A stretch of 64,000 nucleotides of DNA, taken from UMGS1649 sp045651205. GTDB lineage: Bacteria; Bacillota; Clostridia; TANB77; CAG-465. The notes beneath the pieces are model-generated. The model was not told where the DNA came from, ran no database searches, and saw only the letters and a list, made by a program, of their open reading frames with translations. The translations under genes were made by a program, and so were the position numbers. The stretch covers positions 87,984-151,983 of the forward strand of contig JAZRSA010000050.1 in the NCBI GenBank assembly GCA_045651205.1. Direction: 5' to 3'. Every line of letters starts with the position of its first letter. The stretch's first letter is position 1. Of this stretch, positions 26,318-34,943 are shown piece after piece.

Positions 26318-26668
26318 CTATTTATTCATTATTAAAGAAATTAACCAGATTATTAATGCTAACACAACCATTTCTAGAAGCATTGCACCAATAAACAACC
26401 AAGGTATAAACAATATTACCCATAGTTTGCAAAACTCTGTGTCTATTTTCTTTACCATTGCAATAATTGCAAGAACTACTAACAATATTCCATAAGGAAA
26501 TATTGAAAGACATGTACATACAGGGAATCCTCCTTCTGTAACTCCATACCACATTATATAATCTCCAAGCATTCCTAACATTGGTATTATAAATGATGCT
26601 ATTACAAAAATCTTATCCAATATATGTAATTTTTTCTTTTGCTTTTCTTTGTTTATTTCTTGTTCCAT
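26318..26668 (-). CDS. Small membrane protein, unknown
   Basis: 116 residues with a Lys-rich N-terminus and three to four hydrophobic helices (IFVIASFIIPMLGMLGDYIMW, IFPYGILLVVLAIIAMV, LWVILFIPWLFIGAMLL). No family recognised. It follows the fucO-like gene by 11 bases, so it is likely the last cistron of the fermentation operon, before a terminator. Confidence 0.55.
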   Translation of the reverse strand: MEQEINKEKQKKKLHILDKIFVIASFIIPMLGMLGDYIMWYGVTEGGFPVCTCLSIFPYGILLVVLAIIAMVKKIDTEFCKLWVILFIPWLFIGAMLLEMVVLALIIWLISLIMNK

Positions 26669-26679
26669 TGTCTTTCCTA

Positions 26680-27834
26680 TTACATAGCTTCTCTATATAA
26701 TTTGATAAAGTCTTCTTTAGTTACTTCTCTTGGGTTACCTGGCATACATGGATCTGCCATTGCTTTTTCAGCAAGCATATCTAAATCTTCTTCTTTGCAT
26801 CCAGTATCTTTAACTGTTGTGTTTATTCCAACTGTTTTAGAAAGTTCTAATATCTTTCCTACAAATACTTCTACAGCTTGTTCATCTGTAAAGCTTAATG
26901 CTCCTATTACACCTAAACCAGCTAGTATTTCTTTAAATCTATCTGCGCAAACTGCACCATTAAATCTCATGACTGTTGGAAGTAATATTGTATTAGCTAG
27001 ACCGTGTGGTGTGTCATATACAGCACCTAATTGGTGAGCCATTGAGTGAACTATTCCAAGTCCAACATTTGAGAATCCCATACCAGCTATATATTGAGCA
27101 AGAGCCATTTTTTCTACTGCTTTTGGATCTTTTTCATTTACTGCTGCTGGTAAATATTTAAATATTAATTTAATAGCTTGCATGTGGAACATGTCAGACA
27201 TAGTATTGTGTCCTTTAGTAATGTATCCTTCAACTGCGTGTGTTAACGCATCCATACCTGTAGCTGCTGCTGTAGATTTTGGAAGTGTTTCCATAAGTTC
27301 AGAGTCTACTATTGCAAGAAGTGGTATATCGTTAGGGTCAACACAAACCATTTTAACTTCTCTGTCTTCATCAGTTATTACATAGTTAATTGTAACTTCT
27401 GCTGCAGTACCATGAGTTGTTGGAAGTGCTACCATTGCCATTCCTCTATTTTTAGTATTAGATACTCCTTCTAAAGATACAACGTCTGCTCTATCTGGGT
27501 TAGTCATTATTATTGAAATACCCTTAGCTGTATCCATTACAGATCCACCACCTACTGCAACTATTACATCTGCACCAGATTCTTTGCATGCTGCAACACC
27601 ATCTTGTACATTTTTAACAGTTGGGTTTGGTTTAATATCTGCATAAGTATCATAAGGGATACCTGCTGCATCTAAAACCGCACTAACTTTTCCTGCAACA
27701 CCGCAATCTAAAAGAGTTTTATCTGTTACAAATAATACTTTTTTATATCCTCTGTTTGCTATTTCTTGAGCTAGTACTTCTCTTGAACCTCTACCAAAGT
27801 GTGAAGTTTCATTTAAAACAAATCTTTCTGACAT
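26680..27834 (-). CDS. fucO: Iron-containing alcohol dehydrogenase, FucO-like
   Basis: 384 residues, group III metal alcohol dehydrogenase, closest in motif order to lactaldehyde reductase FucO. Seen: RFVLNETSHFGRG start, AVGGGSVMDTAKGI near residue 96, EVTINYVITDEDREVKMVCVDPNDIP, metal ligands in ATGMDALTHAVEGYITKG and HSMAHQLGAVYDTPHG, and end NPREVTKEDFIKLY. The usual PTTAGT loop reads PTTHGT. Likely reduces a short aldehyde with NADH. Downstream of the kinase and adhE genes; AAGGAGG site. Confidence 0.85.
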   Translation of the reverse strand: MSERFVLNETSHFGRGSREVLAQEIANRGYKKVLFVTDKTLLDCGVAGKVSAVLDAAGIPYDTYADIKPNPTVKNVQDGVAACKESGADVIVAVGGGSVMDTAKGISIIMTNPDRADVVSLEGVSNTKNRGMAMVALPTTHGTAAEVTINYVITDEDREVKMVCVDPNDIPLLAIVDSELMETLPKSTAAATGMDALTHAVEGYITKGHNTMSDMFHMQAIKLIFKYLPAAVNEKDPKAVEKMALAQYIAGMGFSNVGLGIVHSMAHQLGAVYDTPHGLANTILLPTVMRFNGAVCADRFKEILAGLGVIGALSFTDEQAVEVFVGKILELSKTVGINTTVKDTGCKEEDLDMLAEKAMADPCMPGNPREVTKEDFIKLYREAM

Positions 27835-27916
27835 ATCTTATTCCTCCTTATTTACATCAAAAATATATAATAACGTACCTAAGTACCATTATCCAATTTA
27901 ATACTTTACTACTTTC

Positions 27917-28678
27917 CTATTGGAAGTCTACAACATTTATCCAACGACTTAGAAATTCTTGTTCTTCTTTAATTCCTTTAGTAAGCTGAGTTGCTGCAAC
28001 TATTGGAATCCATCTTCTAATGTGCGTTTTTTCTATTTCACTTTCCTTAGAAAATATTTCTAAATATTTTTCTGCTAACTTATCTTTTCCTTGTATTGAA
28101 AATAAAAGGAATGTTCTTGCTGCATCACCTGATGCGTTACCTTGTGTCGCATGCGACCAATCTAGTATATATGCATCACCTTTTTCTGTAATTATTATAT
28201 TACTTGGATTAAAATCTCCGTGACAAAGTTTTGCATGATTTTTCATACCATCTAATCTTTGTTCAAGTTCATATTTAGTAGCATCATCTATTAGAGTAGT
28301 TTCTTTTAATTTTTTACTAAACTTGTCCTTCATTCTGCTAAGTAAAGGAACTCTTTTAGATAAAACTTCTAATTGAAGTTTAACAAATAATTCTAAGTAC
28401 TCATCTTCTTTTTCTGGATGTTTTTCCATAAGTTCAGCAAGGGTTGTACCTGAAACATATTCAGATACTAGAGCCCAACCTTCTTTTATTTTAGTTACTT
28501 CTAAAAGCTTTGGAATATTTAAGTCTGTAGCTTCTTCTACTCTTGCTTGATTTAATGCTTCATTTAATATATTAGATTTAGGATGTTTCTTTTCGAATAA
28601 TTTAATTACTCTATCTCCATCTCTATATATTGTTTTGTTTTTTCTTTCAGCTAACACCTTTACAATTTTTACTGCCAT
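27917..28678 (-). CDS. Aminoglycoside-phosphotransferase-fold small-molecule kinase
   Basis: 253 residues with a protein-kinase-like fold: ATP lysine in YRDGDRVIKLFEK near residue 27, Brenner motif LCHGDFNPSNIII near residue 152, and metal Asp in ILDWSHATQGN. Similar clostridial proteins are called TIGR02172-type phosphotransferases. It is unlikely to be a resistance enzyme, since its ATG overlaps the adhE stop (TAATG) and fucO follows. The substrate could be a sugar, an alcohol or a small metabolite; unproven. Confidence 0.75.
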   Translation of the reverse strand: MAVKIVKVLAERKNKTIYRDGDRVIKLFEKKHPKSNILNEALNQARVEEATDLNIPKLLEVTKIKEGWALVSEYVSGTTLAELMEKHPEKEDEYLELFVKLQLEVLSKRVPLLSRMKDKFSKKLKETTLIDDATKYELEQRLDGMKNHAKLCHGDFNPSNIIITEKGDAYILDWSHATQGNASGDAARTFLLFSIQGKDKLAEKYLEIFSKESEIEKTHIRRWIPIVAATQLTKGIKEEQEFLSRWINVVDFQ

Positions 28679-29928
28679 TATCTTTTACCTCCATAATATG
28701 CGTTTAAGTACATTTCTTTTATTTCGCTCATTAATGGATATCTTGGATTTGCACCAGTACATTGATCATCAAAGGCTTGTTCTGTCATTTCATCAAGTCT
28801 TGCTAGGAAGTCTTTTTCATCTATGCCATAATCTTTTATTGTTTCCTTTATACCAACTTTTTCTTTTAAGTCGTTTACTGCTTTAATTAAATTTTCTAGT
28901 TTTTCTTCGTTTGTTTTTCCACCTAATCCTAATGCATCTGCTACCAATGCATATTTTTCTAATGTTTTTGGATGGTCATATTGTGGGAATGTTCCCATCT
29001 TAGGTGGTGCATCTACGCTATTAAATCTTAATACATGTTCTATCATTAACGCATTTGCTACACCATGTGGTAAGTGATGGAATGATCCTAATTTGTGTGC
29101 CATAGAGTGGCATACTCCAAGGAATGCATTCGCAAAGGCCATACCTGCCATAGTAGCTGCATTAGCCATTTTTTCTCTTGCTTCTGGATCATTTGAGCCA
29201 TTATCGTAAGCACGAGGTAGATATTTAAATATGTTCTTTAAGCTTTCTATTGCTAAACCATCTGTATATTCTGTAGCCATCATTGATGCTAATGCTTCAA
29301 GGTCGTGTGTTACTGCATCTATACCTGATGCTGATGTAAGACCTTTTGGTGCATTCATCATCATATCTGCATCTACTATTGCCATATTAGGCATAAGTTC
29401 GTAATCTGCAAGTGGATATTTAGTTCCAGTCTTTTCATCTGTTATAACAGCAAATGGAGTTACTTCAGAACCTGTTCCTGCAGTTGTAGGTACTGCTATA
29501 AAGTATGCTTTTTCACCCATTTTAGGGAATGTGTATACTCTCTTACGTATATCCATAAATCTCATAGCCATATCCATAAAATCTACTTCTGGATGTTCAT
29601 ACATTACCCACATAATTTTTGCAGCATCCATTGCACTACCACCACCAATTGCTATTATGCAGTCTGGATTAAATGCTCTAATTTGTTCTGTTCCTTTTAC
29701 TGCACATTCAAGTGTTGGATCTGGTTCAACATCAAAGAATGATGCATGCGCTATTTTTAATTCATCTAATTTATCTGTTACTGGTTTTGTATAACCATTT
29801 TCATATAAGAATTTATCTGTAACAATAAATACTCTCTTTTTATTTAATACTGTACCAAGTTCATCTAGTGCAACTGGTAAGCAACCTTTTTTAATATATA
29901 CTTTTTCTGGTGCTCTAAACCAAAGCAT
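28678..29928 (-). CDS. adhE: AdhE C-terminal half: iron-dependent alcohol dehydrogenase
   Basis: 416 residues from the first ATG after the internal TGA. It equals the alcohol dehydrogenase domain of bifunctional AdhE (acetaldehyde to ethanol with NADH). Seen: MLWFRAPEKVYIKKGCLP opening, IAIGGGSAMDAAKIMW, PTTAGTGSEVTPFAVI, metal ligands in SGIDAVTHDLEALAS and HSMAHKLGSFHHLPHG, and CTGANPRYPLMSEIKE. AGGAGA lies just before this ATG, so it could be translated separately, but the same bases also encode the conserved AERRENMLW linker. Translation continues into the kinase by a TAATG overlap. Confidence 0.88.
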   Translation of the reverse strand: MLWFRAPEKVYIKKGCLPVALDELGTVLNKKRVFIVTDKFLYENGYTKPVTDKLDELKIAHASFFDVEPDPTLECAVKGTEQIRAFNPDCIIAIGGGSAMDAAKIMWVMYEHPEVDFMDMAMRFMDIRKRVYTFPKMGEKAYFIAVPTTAGTGSEVTPFAVITDEKTGTKYPLADYELMPNMAIVDADMMMNAPKGLTSASGIDAVTHDLEALASMMATEYTDGLAIESLKNIFKYLPRAYDNGSNDPEAREKMANAATMAGMAFANAFLGVCHSMAHKLGSFHHLPHGVANALMIEHVLRFNSVDAPPKMGTFPQYDHPKTLEKYALVADALGLGGKTNEEKLENLIKAVNDLKEKVGIKETIKDYGIDEKDFLARLDEMTEQAFDDQCTGANPRYPLMSEIKEMYLNAYYGGKR

Positions 29929-30009
29929 GTTTTCTCTCCTTTCAGCAACTGTTTTAACATTTAATAGTTGCTTTATTCCTACGTTTTCAGATACTGAGTT
30001 TCCACCCCA

Positions 30010-30012
30010 TCA
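30010..30012 (-). other. adhE: In-frame TGA at a conserved Ser position of adhE
   Basis: The minus-strand codons read GGT TGT GGA TGA TGG GGT GGA AAC TCA. The family motif has Ser where TGA stands, and TCA to TGA is one substitution. The stop is followed by U, generally a strong termination context. I see no good bacterial SECIS hairpin just downstream, only a weak TCAG/CTGA stem with a three-base loop. Confidence 0.9.
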
Positions 30013-31272
30013 TCCACAACCAAGTGTAAGTGATGGAGTTAACTTAAAGTTGTATATATCTCCTATACCACCTTGCGCTGCTGGAGTATTTATTAATACT
30101 CTACATGTTTTCATTGAGTTATAGAATTCTTCAATTTTATCTTTCTCAGTAAGTGTGTTTATGTATAATGATGAAGTATGACCTAAACCACCATCTTCTA
30201 CTAGAACTTTTGCTTTACTAATAGCCTCTTTAAAGTTCTTTGCTTTATACATTGCAAGAACTGGAGATAGTTTTTCGTGAGCAAATTCTTCATCTAGATT
30301 TACATTCTCTACTTCACCTATTAACACTTTAGTCGTTTTCTCTACATCTACTCCTGCAAGTTTTGCAATTGTATATGCACTTTGTCCAACTATCTTTGCG
30401 TTTAATGCTCCATTTATTATTATTGTTTTTCTAACTTTTTCTGTTTCGTTCTCATTTAAGATATAACATCCGCGTTTTACAAATTCCTCTTTAACAGCAT
30501 CATATATTTTATTATCTACTATTACAGATTGTTCTGATGCACATATCATACCATAGTCAAAAGTTTTTGAGTGTATGATTGAGTTTACTGCTAAAATTAT
30601 ATCTGCAGATTCATCTATTATTGCTGGTGTATTACCCGCACCAACTCCTAGCGCTGGTTTACCACTTGAGTATGCAGACTTAACCATACCTGGTCCACCT
30701 GTTGCAAGTATTGTATCTACTGAGTGCATTAATGTATTTGTAAGTTCTAAAGATGGAACATCTATCCAAGATATTATTCCTTTTGGTGCACCTGCTTTAA
30801 CTGCTGCATCTAGAACTATTCTTGCTGCTTCTATTGTAGAGTTCTTTGCTCTAGGGTGTGGACTTATTATTATTCCATTTCTAGTTTTAAGAGCTATTAA
30901 TGTCTTAAATATTGCAGTTGAAGTTGGATTTGTTGTTGGTATAACCGCTCCTATTATTCCAATTGGTTCTAATACTTTCTTTATACCAAAAGCTTTGTCT
31001 TCTTCTACTACTCCACATGTTTTTGTATCTCTATATTTGTTATATATATATTCTGCAGCATAGTGGTTCTTAATTACTTTATCTTCTACAAGACCCATTC
31101 CTGTTTCTTCTACAGCCATTTTTGCAAGTGGTATTCTTGCTGCATTTGCTGCAATAGCCGCTGCTTTAAATATTTCATCTACTTGTTCTTGACTAAACTT
31201 AGCGAATTCTTGCTGTGCTTTTCTTGTACTAGCAATTGCTTTTTCTAATTTTTCCACGCTATCTACTATCAT
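30010..31272 (-). CDS. adhE: AdhE N-terminal half: acetaldehyde dehydrogenase, ended by in-frame TGA
   Basis: 420 residues matching the CoA-acylating acetaldehyde dehydrogenase domain of AdhE (acetyl-CoA to acetaldehyde). Seen: IGIIGAVIPTTNPTSTAIFK, ISPHPRAKNST, GGPGMVKSAYSSGKPALGVG, catalytic Cys in FDYGMICASEQSVIV, and SLYINTL near the end. The frame stops at TGA inside the family motif LGCGSWGGNS, read here as LGCG-stop-WGGNS. Beyond it 27 codons of normal AdhE linker continue in frame to the next ATG. Full locus 28678-31272 would be 864 positions, normal for AdhE. Confidence 0.9.
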   Translation of the reverse strand: MIVDSVEKLEKAIASTRKAQQEFAKFSQEQVDEIFKAAAIAANAARIPLAKMAVEETGMGLVEDKVIKNHYAAEYIYNKYRDTKTCGVVEEDKAFGIKKVLEPIGIIGAVIPTTNPTSTAIFKTLIALKTRNGIIISPHPRAKNSTIEAARIVLDAAVKAGAPKGIISWIDVPSLELTNTLMHSVDTILATGGPGMVKSAYSSGKPALGVGAGNTPAIIDESADIILAVNSIIHSKTFDYGMICASEQSVIVDNKIYDAVKEEFVKRGCYILNENETEKVRKTIIINGALNAKIVGQSAYTIAKLAGVDVEKTTKVLIGEVENVNLDEEFAHEKLSPVLAMYKAKNFKEAISKAKVLVEDGGLGHTSSLYINTLTEKDKIEEFYNSMKTCRVLINTPAAQGGIGDIYNFKLTPSLTLGCG

Positions 31273-31340
31273 TTTAGTTTTCTCCTTATGTTATTATATA
31301 TTCCATTTAATATATTTTTTTGCCTCTTAATAACAAAATC

Positions 31341-31369
31341 ATAGTATCACATAAGTAGATTTTTGTAAA
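31341..31369 (-). promoter_or_regulatory. Promoter of the adhE operon
   Basis: TTTACA (31364-31369) and TACTAT (31341-31346) with a 17-base spacer on the minus strand, about 70 bases before the adhE ATG. I looked for a Rex-type operator (TTGTTAA...TTAACAA) in the leader and found none convincing. Confidence 0.55.
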
Positions 31370-31419
31370 TAGAAAACAAGGTACTAATTTAGCGTATTTA
31401 ACCTATATGTACATAACAA

Positions 31420-31450
31420 AAGAGAACAATACTTTGTACTGTTCTCTTTG
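31420..31450 (-). terminator. Terminator after 31457-31807 gene
   Basis: A stem of about 14 bp (AAAGAGAACAGTAC with GTATTGTTCTCTTT, one G-T mismatch tolerated as G-U) ends in T residues on the minus strand. Confidence 0.8.
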
Positions 31451-31456
31451 TCTAGT

Positions 31457-31807
31457 TTACTTGTAGTTTTCAACATCAATCAAAAACATTGATAAAGCAA
31501 ACATATTGCATAAGTCATCATATACTCCAACCGTATCCCAATTTACAGATAATTTCATGAAGATATCGTGAAGATAAATCCTTACTGCTCCATCAGAATA
31601 AACTTGGATTCTTACCGCATCTTTCAGATTTAGCAAGATGAATTGTAATACATCAGAATATGTTACTTTGTCCGATGCATTTACATATGTAACTTCAGAT
31701 GTGTTTTTTACCATCCGTTTAAGTAGCATCTTCTCTACTTCCTCTTTAGGAACTTGTTTTCTATTTCCCATGTACCATATTTCAAACTTGTCATTTAGCC
31801 AAAACAT
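31457..31807 (-). CDS. Small soluble protein, unknown
   Basis: 116 residues, no membrane segment and no recognised motif. Mixed alpha/beta character, with a basic stretch (KKRMVKN-like near residue 30) and a hydrophobic C-terminus (LCNMFALSMFLIDVENYK). AGAGGTG ribosome site before the ATG. It has its own consensus promoter and terminator, so it is an independent transcription unit and probably a real gene. Confidence 0.6.
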   Translation of the reverse strand: MFWLNDKFEIWYMGNRKQVPKEEVEKMLLKRMVKNTSEVTYVNASDKVTYSDVLQFILLNLKDAVRIQVYSDGAVRIYLHDIFMKLSVNWDTVGVYDDLCNMFALSMFLIDVENYK

Positions 31808-31869
31808 GTTTTTTCACCTCTTTCTATTGTTTAATTAAACTTTAGTCACACGTCTATTTGACATAAAAA

Positions 31870-31898
31870 ATTATACCACAACACTCAAAAAAAGGCAA
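31870..31898 (-). promoter_or_regulatory. Promoter of the 31457-31807 gene
   Basis: TTGCCT (31893-31898) and consensus TATAAT (31870-31875) with a 17-base spacer on the minus strand. Its -35 lies right after the T-run of the preceding terminator. Confidence 0.6.
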
Positions 31899-31908
31899 TA
31901 AAATACAG

Positions 31909-31938
31909 GAAGTATATTCTTCCTGTATTTTTATTTTA
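31909..31938 (-). terminator. Terminator of the XRE membrane regulator gene
   Basis: A strong stem AAATACAGGAAG with CTTCCTGTATTT and following T residues on the minus strand. Confidence 0.75.
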
Positions 31939-31948
31939 CTATTTCATA

Positions 31949-33481
31949 TTATCTTATTCTTTGTCTTAAATCATTTATTTCATCTTTTTGCTTATCTATT
32001 GTATTTTGCATATCTTCTAAATTATTTCTTAAGCTTTCATTTTCAGTAATATATCTTCGATACTCACTCTCAGTAAGATATCTATAATGTTCATCTTCCG
32101 CATCTTCTCTATTTCTAATGTTCTCTTGAATTTTAATTATATTTTCTTGAGATGCATAAATATATACTTCTGCTACACATAAATAACTTTTTATTTTCTT
32201 ATTATTTATGTCCTTAATTGTTCGTTTTATTAAATCAATAATTTGTCTTTCATCGTTTCCACAATATATATCTATCACGCTGCTTTCATCATATACCAAA
32301 CAATTTGCATATTTACTATGTTTTATTGTGACTTTAACATTATTTATATCTGACGCTATATATCTATATGAACAATTATGTATATTGAAAGATAAATCTT
32401 CCTTCATCGCATACTCATACTCTTCAACTGTATCAAAAGTATCCTCAGTAGTATCTATTATTTCAAAATTAGTTATACCAATTAATATTAAGCCTATACT
32501 TACACCTGCTATTATTAAAGAAACAAGTAACATTATGCCCACTCTAACTTTATTGTATTTCTTGTTTACAATAAAGTTATATAGCAATTCTAATATTACA
32601 TAGTTACCTATTAATAGCGCTATTATTAATAACAATGTTCCTACAAATAACATACCAGTCTTTATAAACAAAGTGCTTAGTACTAGAAGTGTGAATAACG
32701 AAACAAACGTAAATACAAATAACAGACCTACGCAAATTACTACGACCTTTATGAAAGCTAATACTAAGTTAAATAATCCATTTAAGAATTTAGAACTTGA
32801 ATGATTTGGATCACGAATTATTACTTTTTCTTTTTTCTTCTCTATAAAGATTTTGTTATTTTTTTCAACTTCCTCTTTACCCTTATTTTCTTCTTTAATA
32901 TTTTCCACTTCTTCTACATTTTCTTTTACTATTTCATAATAGTCTAAATATCTAATCTTAAATATATGTAAGAAAACTGTAGTTCCTGCTATTATAGAAA
33001 ATCCAATATATATTGCTTCTAATATTTGTCTTATTCCCTCATAATATAAATCTCCAAATATAGTTCCAAATACATTATTAGCTATATAATCTGCTACCGC
33101 TCCTATTAAAAAAAATATAAAAAATATTAAACAAAACATAAAACATTGTTCAATCATGCATTTTAATTTCTGTTTAAACTTCATCGAACTAAACATATCT
33201 ATAGTTTTAGTAATAAAATTAAAGAAATCTTTTGCATATTTATTAATCATACTTGTAGACTCTTTTGTTTCCTCCACTACTTTTACATTTTCATTCATTA
33301 GTTCATCAATATTGTAATTAAATATTTTGCATATAAGAAGAACTTTATCCATTTCAGGATAACTTTGTCCAGATTCCCATTTTGAAACAGCTTGTCTAGA
33401 TACTCCTAACTTCTCCGCAAGTTGTTCTTGAGACAAGTTATTATCTCTTCTTATTATTTTTAAGTTTTCAGATAATTTCAT
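31949..33481 (-). CDS. Membrane-anchored XRE-family regulator
   Basis: 510 residues. An N-terminal Cro/C1 helix-turn-helix (residues 1-65, EQLAEKLGVSRQAVSKWESGQSYPEMDKV) is followed by two hydrophobic helices near residues 110-165, a Lys/Glu-rich cytoplasmic linker, about four more helices (residues 235-335), an outer domain and a C-terminal coiled coil (ENESLRNNLEDMQNTIDKQKDEINDLRQR). Such HTH-membrane fusions are one-component sensors (inference). Its promoter region carries three 21-bp-spaced boxes, suggesting autoregulation. Confidence 0.75.
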   Translation of the reverse strand: MKLSENLKIIRRDNNLSQEQLAEKLGVSRQAVSKWESGQSYPEMDKVLLICKIFNYNIDELMNENVKVVEETKESTSMINKYAKDFFNFITKTIDMFSSMKFKQKLKCMIEQCFMFCLIFFIFFLIGAVADYIANNVFGTIFGDLYYEGIRQILEAIYIGFSIIAGTTVFLHIFKIRYLDYYEIVKENVEEVENIKEENKGKEEVEKNNKIFIEKKKEKVIIRDPNHSSSKFLNGLFNLVLAFIKVVVICVGLLFVFTFVSLFTLLVLSTLFIKTGMLFVGTLLLIIALLIGNYVILELLYNFIVNKKYNKVRVGIMLLVSLIIAGVSIGLILIGITNFEIIDTTEDTFDTVEEYEYAMKEDLSFNIHNCSYRYIASDINNVKVTIKHSKYANCLVYDESSVIDIYCGNDERQIIDLIKRTIKDINNKKIKSYLCVAEVYIYASQENIIKIQENIRNREDAEDEHYRYLTESEYRRYITENESLRNNLEDMQNTIDKQKDEINDLRQRIR

Positions 33482-33525
33482 ATATTTTCTCCCCTTTCTT
33501 AATGCAAATTATATAGTTTCAAGTG

Positions 33526-33588
33526 GTTGCACACTACCAATTTTTAGTTGTTTTTTGTTAATTTTTAGTTGCACTTAACATTTGCATC
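33526..33588. repeat. Three 21-bp-spaced GTTG boxes upstream of the XRE regulator
   Basis: Plus-strand GTTG occurs at 33526, 33547 and 33568, each exactly 21 bases apart. The outer two read GTTGCAC. Two 12-bp copies of AATTTTTAGTTG (33539-33550 and 33560-33571) fall in the same phase. Spacing of two helical turns suits cooperative binding of a Cro/C1-type dimer on one DNA face. Confidence 0.5.
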
Positions 33589-34439
33589 TATTTATTTAAG
33601 TATTCCTTTAATAATTCTATGCTTTCATTTCCCTCTTTAAGGCCTAGTCTATATACTGCTTCTATATTCTCTTCTTCTCTTTCCATCACACTTATATTTA
33701 ATTTAATGCTTGGTCTTATTACAAATATTTCTTTTTTATTTTCTAAATCTATTATTCTTTCTATAGTTTTGTTATATCTTTCATGCCTATTAGTCATAGC
33801 TTCTATAAAGTTTGGATAATCTTTATAGATTAATCTAGTCATTTTCTCTTTACCTCTACTTAATGGTTTCTTTATATACTCCTTAGGCTGAGTTAAAACA
33901 ACTATTACTTTATCATAGTCTAGTGATAACATTTTTTCTACTGGTATGCTATCTCCAATTCCACCATCCAAATACTTCTTGCCATCTAACTCTACAATTT
34001 TAGAAACTAATGGAATTGCTGCGCTTGATCTTAAAGCTTCCATTTGATCATATACACTATCTATTTTTATATATTCTGCTTTACCTGTTTCAACATTAGT
34101 AACAGTTGCATAATATTCTTTTGTAGCTTTTTTGTATTCTTCATCATCAAAAACATCTAGTTCAAAAGGAACTTTGTAAAATGCAAATTCTTTGTTTATT
34201 ATATTTCCTGTTGTAACTAGCGAATGTATGCTTATATTTTTCTTTTCTTTGCAAAATCTTTTGTTGTATCTTACTATTCTTCCTCTTTGTTTAGAAAAAT
34301 AGTTTACTCCAAATATTGCACCTGCACTTGTACCAATTATTCCATCTATTTTTATATTATTGTCCATTAAGGCATCAAGTACTCCTGCAGTATATATACC
34401 ACGCATACCTCCGCCTTCTAATACTAATCCTACTTTCAT
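33588..34439 (-). CDS. Patatin-like phospholipase (RssA/YlbK-like)
   Basis: 283 residues. Seen: GLVLEGGGMRGIYTAGVLDALMD (oxyanion loop), nucleophile elbow GTSAGA at residues ~37-42, and DGGIGDSIPVEKM with catalytic Asp near residue 157. Typical length for bacterial patatin-like proteins. No signal peptide. Paralogous in fold to 10376-11557 but much shorter. AAAGGAG site before the ATG. Follows the 34467 gene by 27 bases, so probably co-transcribed with it. Confidence 0.88.
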   Translation of the reverse strand: MKVGLVLEGGGMRGIYTAGVLDALMDNNIKIDGIIGTSAGAIFGVNYFSKQRGRIVRYNKRFCKEKKNISIHSLVTTGNIINKEFAFYKVPFELDVFDDEEYKKATKEYYATVTNVETGKAEYIKIDSVYDQMEALRSSAAIPLVSKIVELDGKKYLDGGIGDSIPVEKMLSLDYDKVIVVLTQPKEYIKKPLSRGKEKMTRLIYKDYPNFIEAMTNRHERYNKTIERIIDLENKKEIFVIRPSIKLNISVMEREEENIEAVYRLGLKEGNESIELLKEYLNK

Positions 34440-34466
34440 TTGTATCTCCTTTGTGTTTATATTTTA

Positions 34467-34889
34467 CTAGTCTTTATTTAACATATTTAATAAATTTATT
34501 TTGAACATATCCTTTTCTGGATGTTCTTTGCTTACCATTATTCCCTTATATGTACTAAGTTCACTTGTATGTCCTTCTAATAATATGTCTGGTAATATTG
34601 TTTTAAGGTATACAATACCCTCCTTTTCATTTACTATATATTCTAACGTAACTTTACCATGCACTTTTTCAAACAAAGTGTCTGCAGGAAGTTTCAAAGA
34701 ATAATGAGTTATCTTTTCCTTTTTATCTGTAGATACAATATCTCCTAAAAAAGTTCCATTTCTCAAACTTGGATAATACTCAAACATTAATTTTTTATAT
34801 GCTAACATATTGTATTTTTTAAGACCTCTTTCTCTTTTCTTAAAATCGTTTTCTTCTACATAATCTAAAACATATACTTTGTTTTTCAT
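34467..34889 (-). CDS. Small soluble protein, unknown
   Basis: 140 residues from the ATG at 34889, with AAGGAG nine bases upstream. The open frame extends further but only through the tRNA gene, so that extension is not coding. Charged N-terminus (DYVEENDFKKRERGLKKYN), central beta-rich part, C-terminal STYKGIMVSKEHPEKDMF. No family recognised. Follows the tRNA-Leu terminator and precedes the patatin gene. Confidence 0.55.
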   Translation of the reverse strand: MKNKVYVLDYVEENDFKKRERGLKKYNMLAYKKLMFEYYPSLRNGTFLGDIVSTDKKEKITHYSLKLPADTLFEKVHGKVTLEYIVNEKEGIVYLKTILPDILLEGHTSELSTYKGIMVSKEHPEKDMFKINLLNMLNKD

Positions 34890-34909
34890 AATTCTGTTCT
34901 CCTTAAAAT

Positions 34910-34936
34910 AAAAAGCAGACTTGTCTAGTCTGCCTT
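34910..34936 (-). terminator. Terminator of the tRNA-Leu gene
   Basis: A GCAGAC/GTCTGC-type stem (minus strand GGCAGACTAGACAAGTCTGC) is followed by TTTTTATTTT, eight bases past the tRNA 3' end. Confidence 0.75.
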
Positions 34937-34943
34937 GTAAGTA

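Noticed and set aside
30010..30012. Selenocysteine at the adhE TGA
   Set aside because: The family has Ser, not Cys, at this position, and no convincing bacterial SECIS hairpin follows the codon; only a 4-bp stem with a 3-base loop is visible.
31273..31456. A Rex operator upstream of adhE
   Set aside because: No TTGTTAA-type inverted repeat with suitable spacing is present in the leader.
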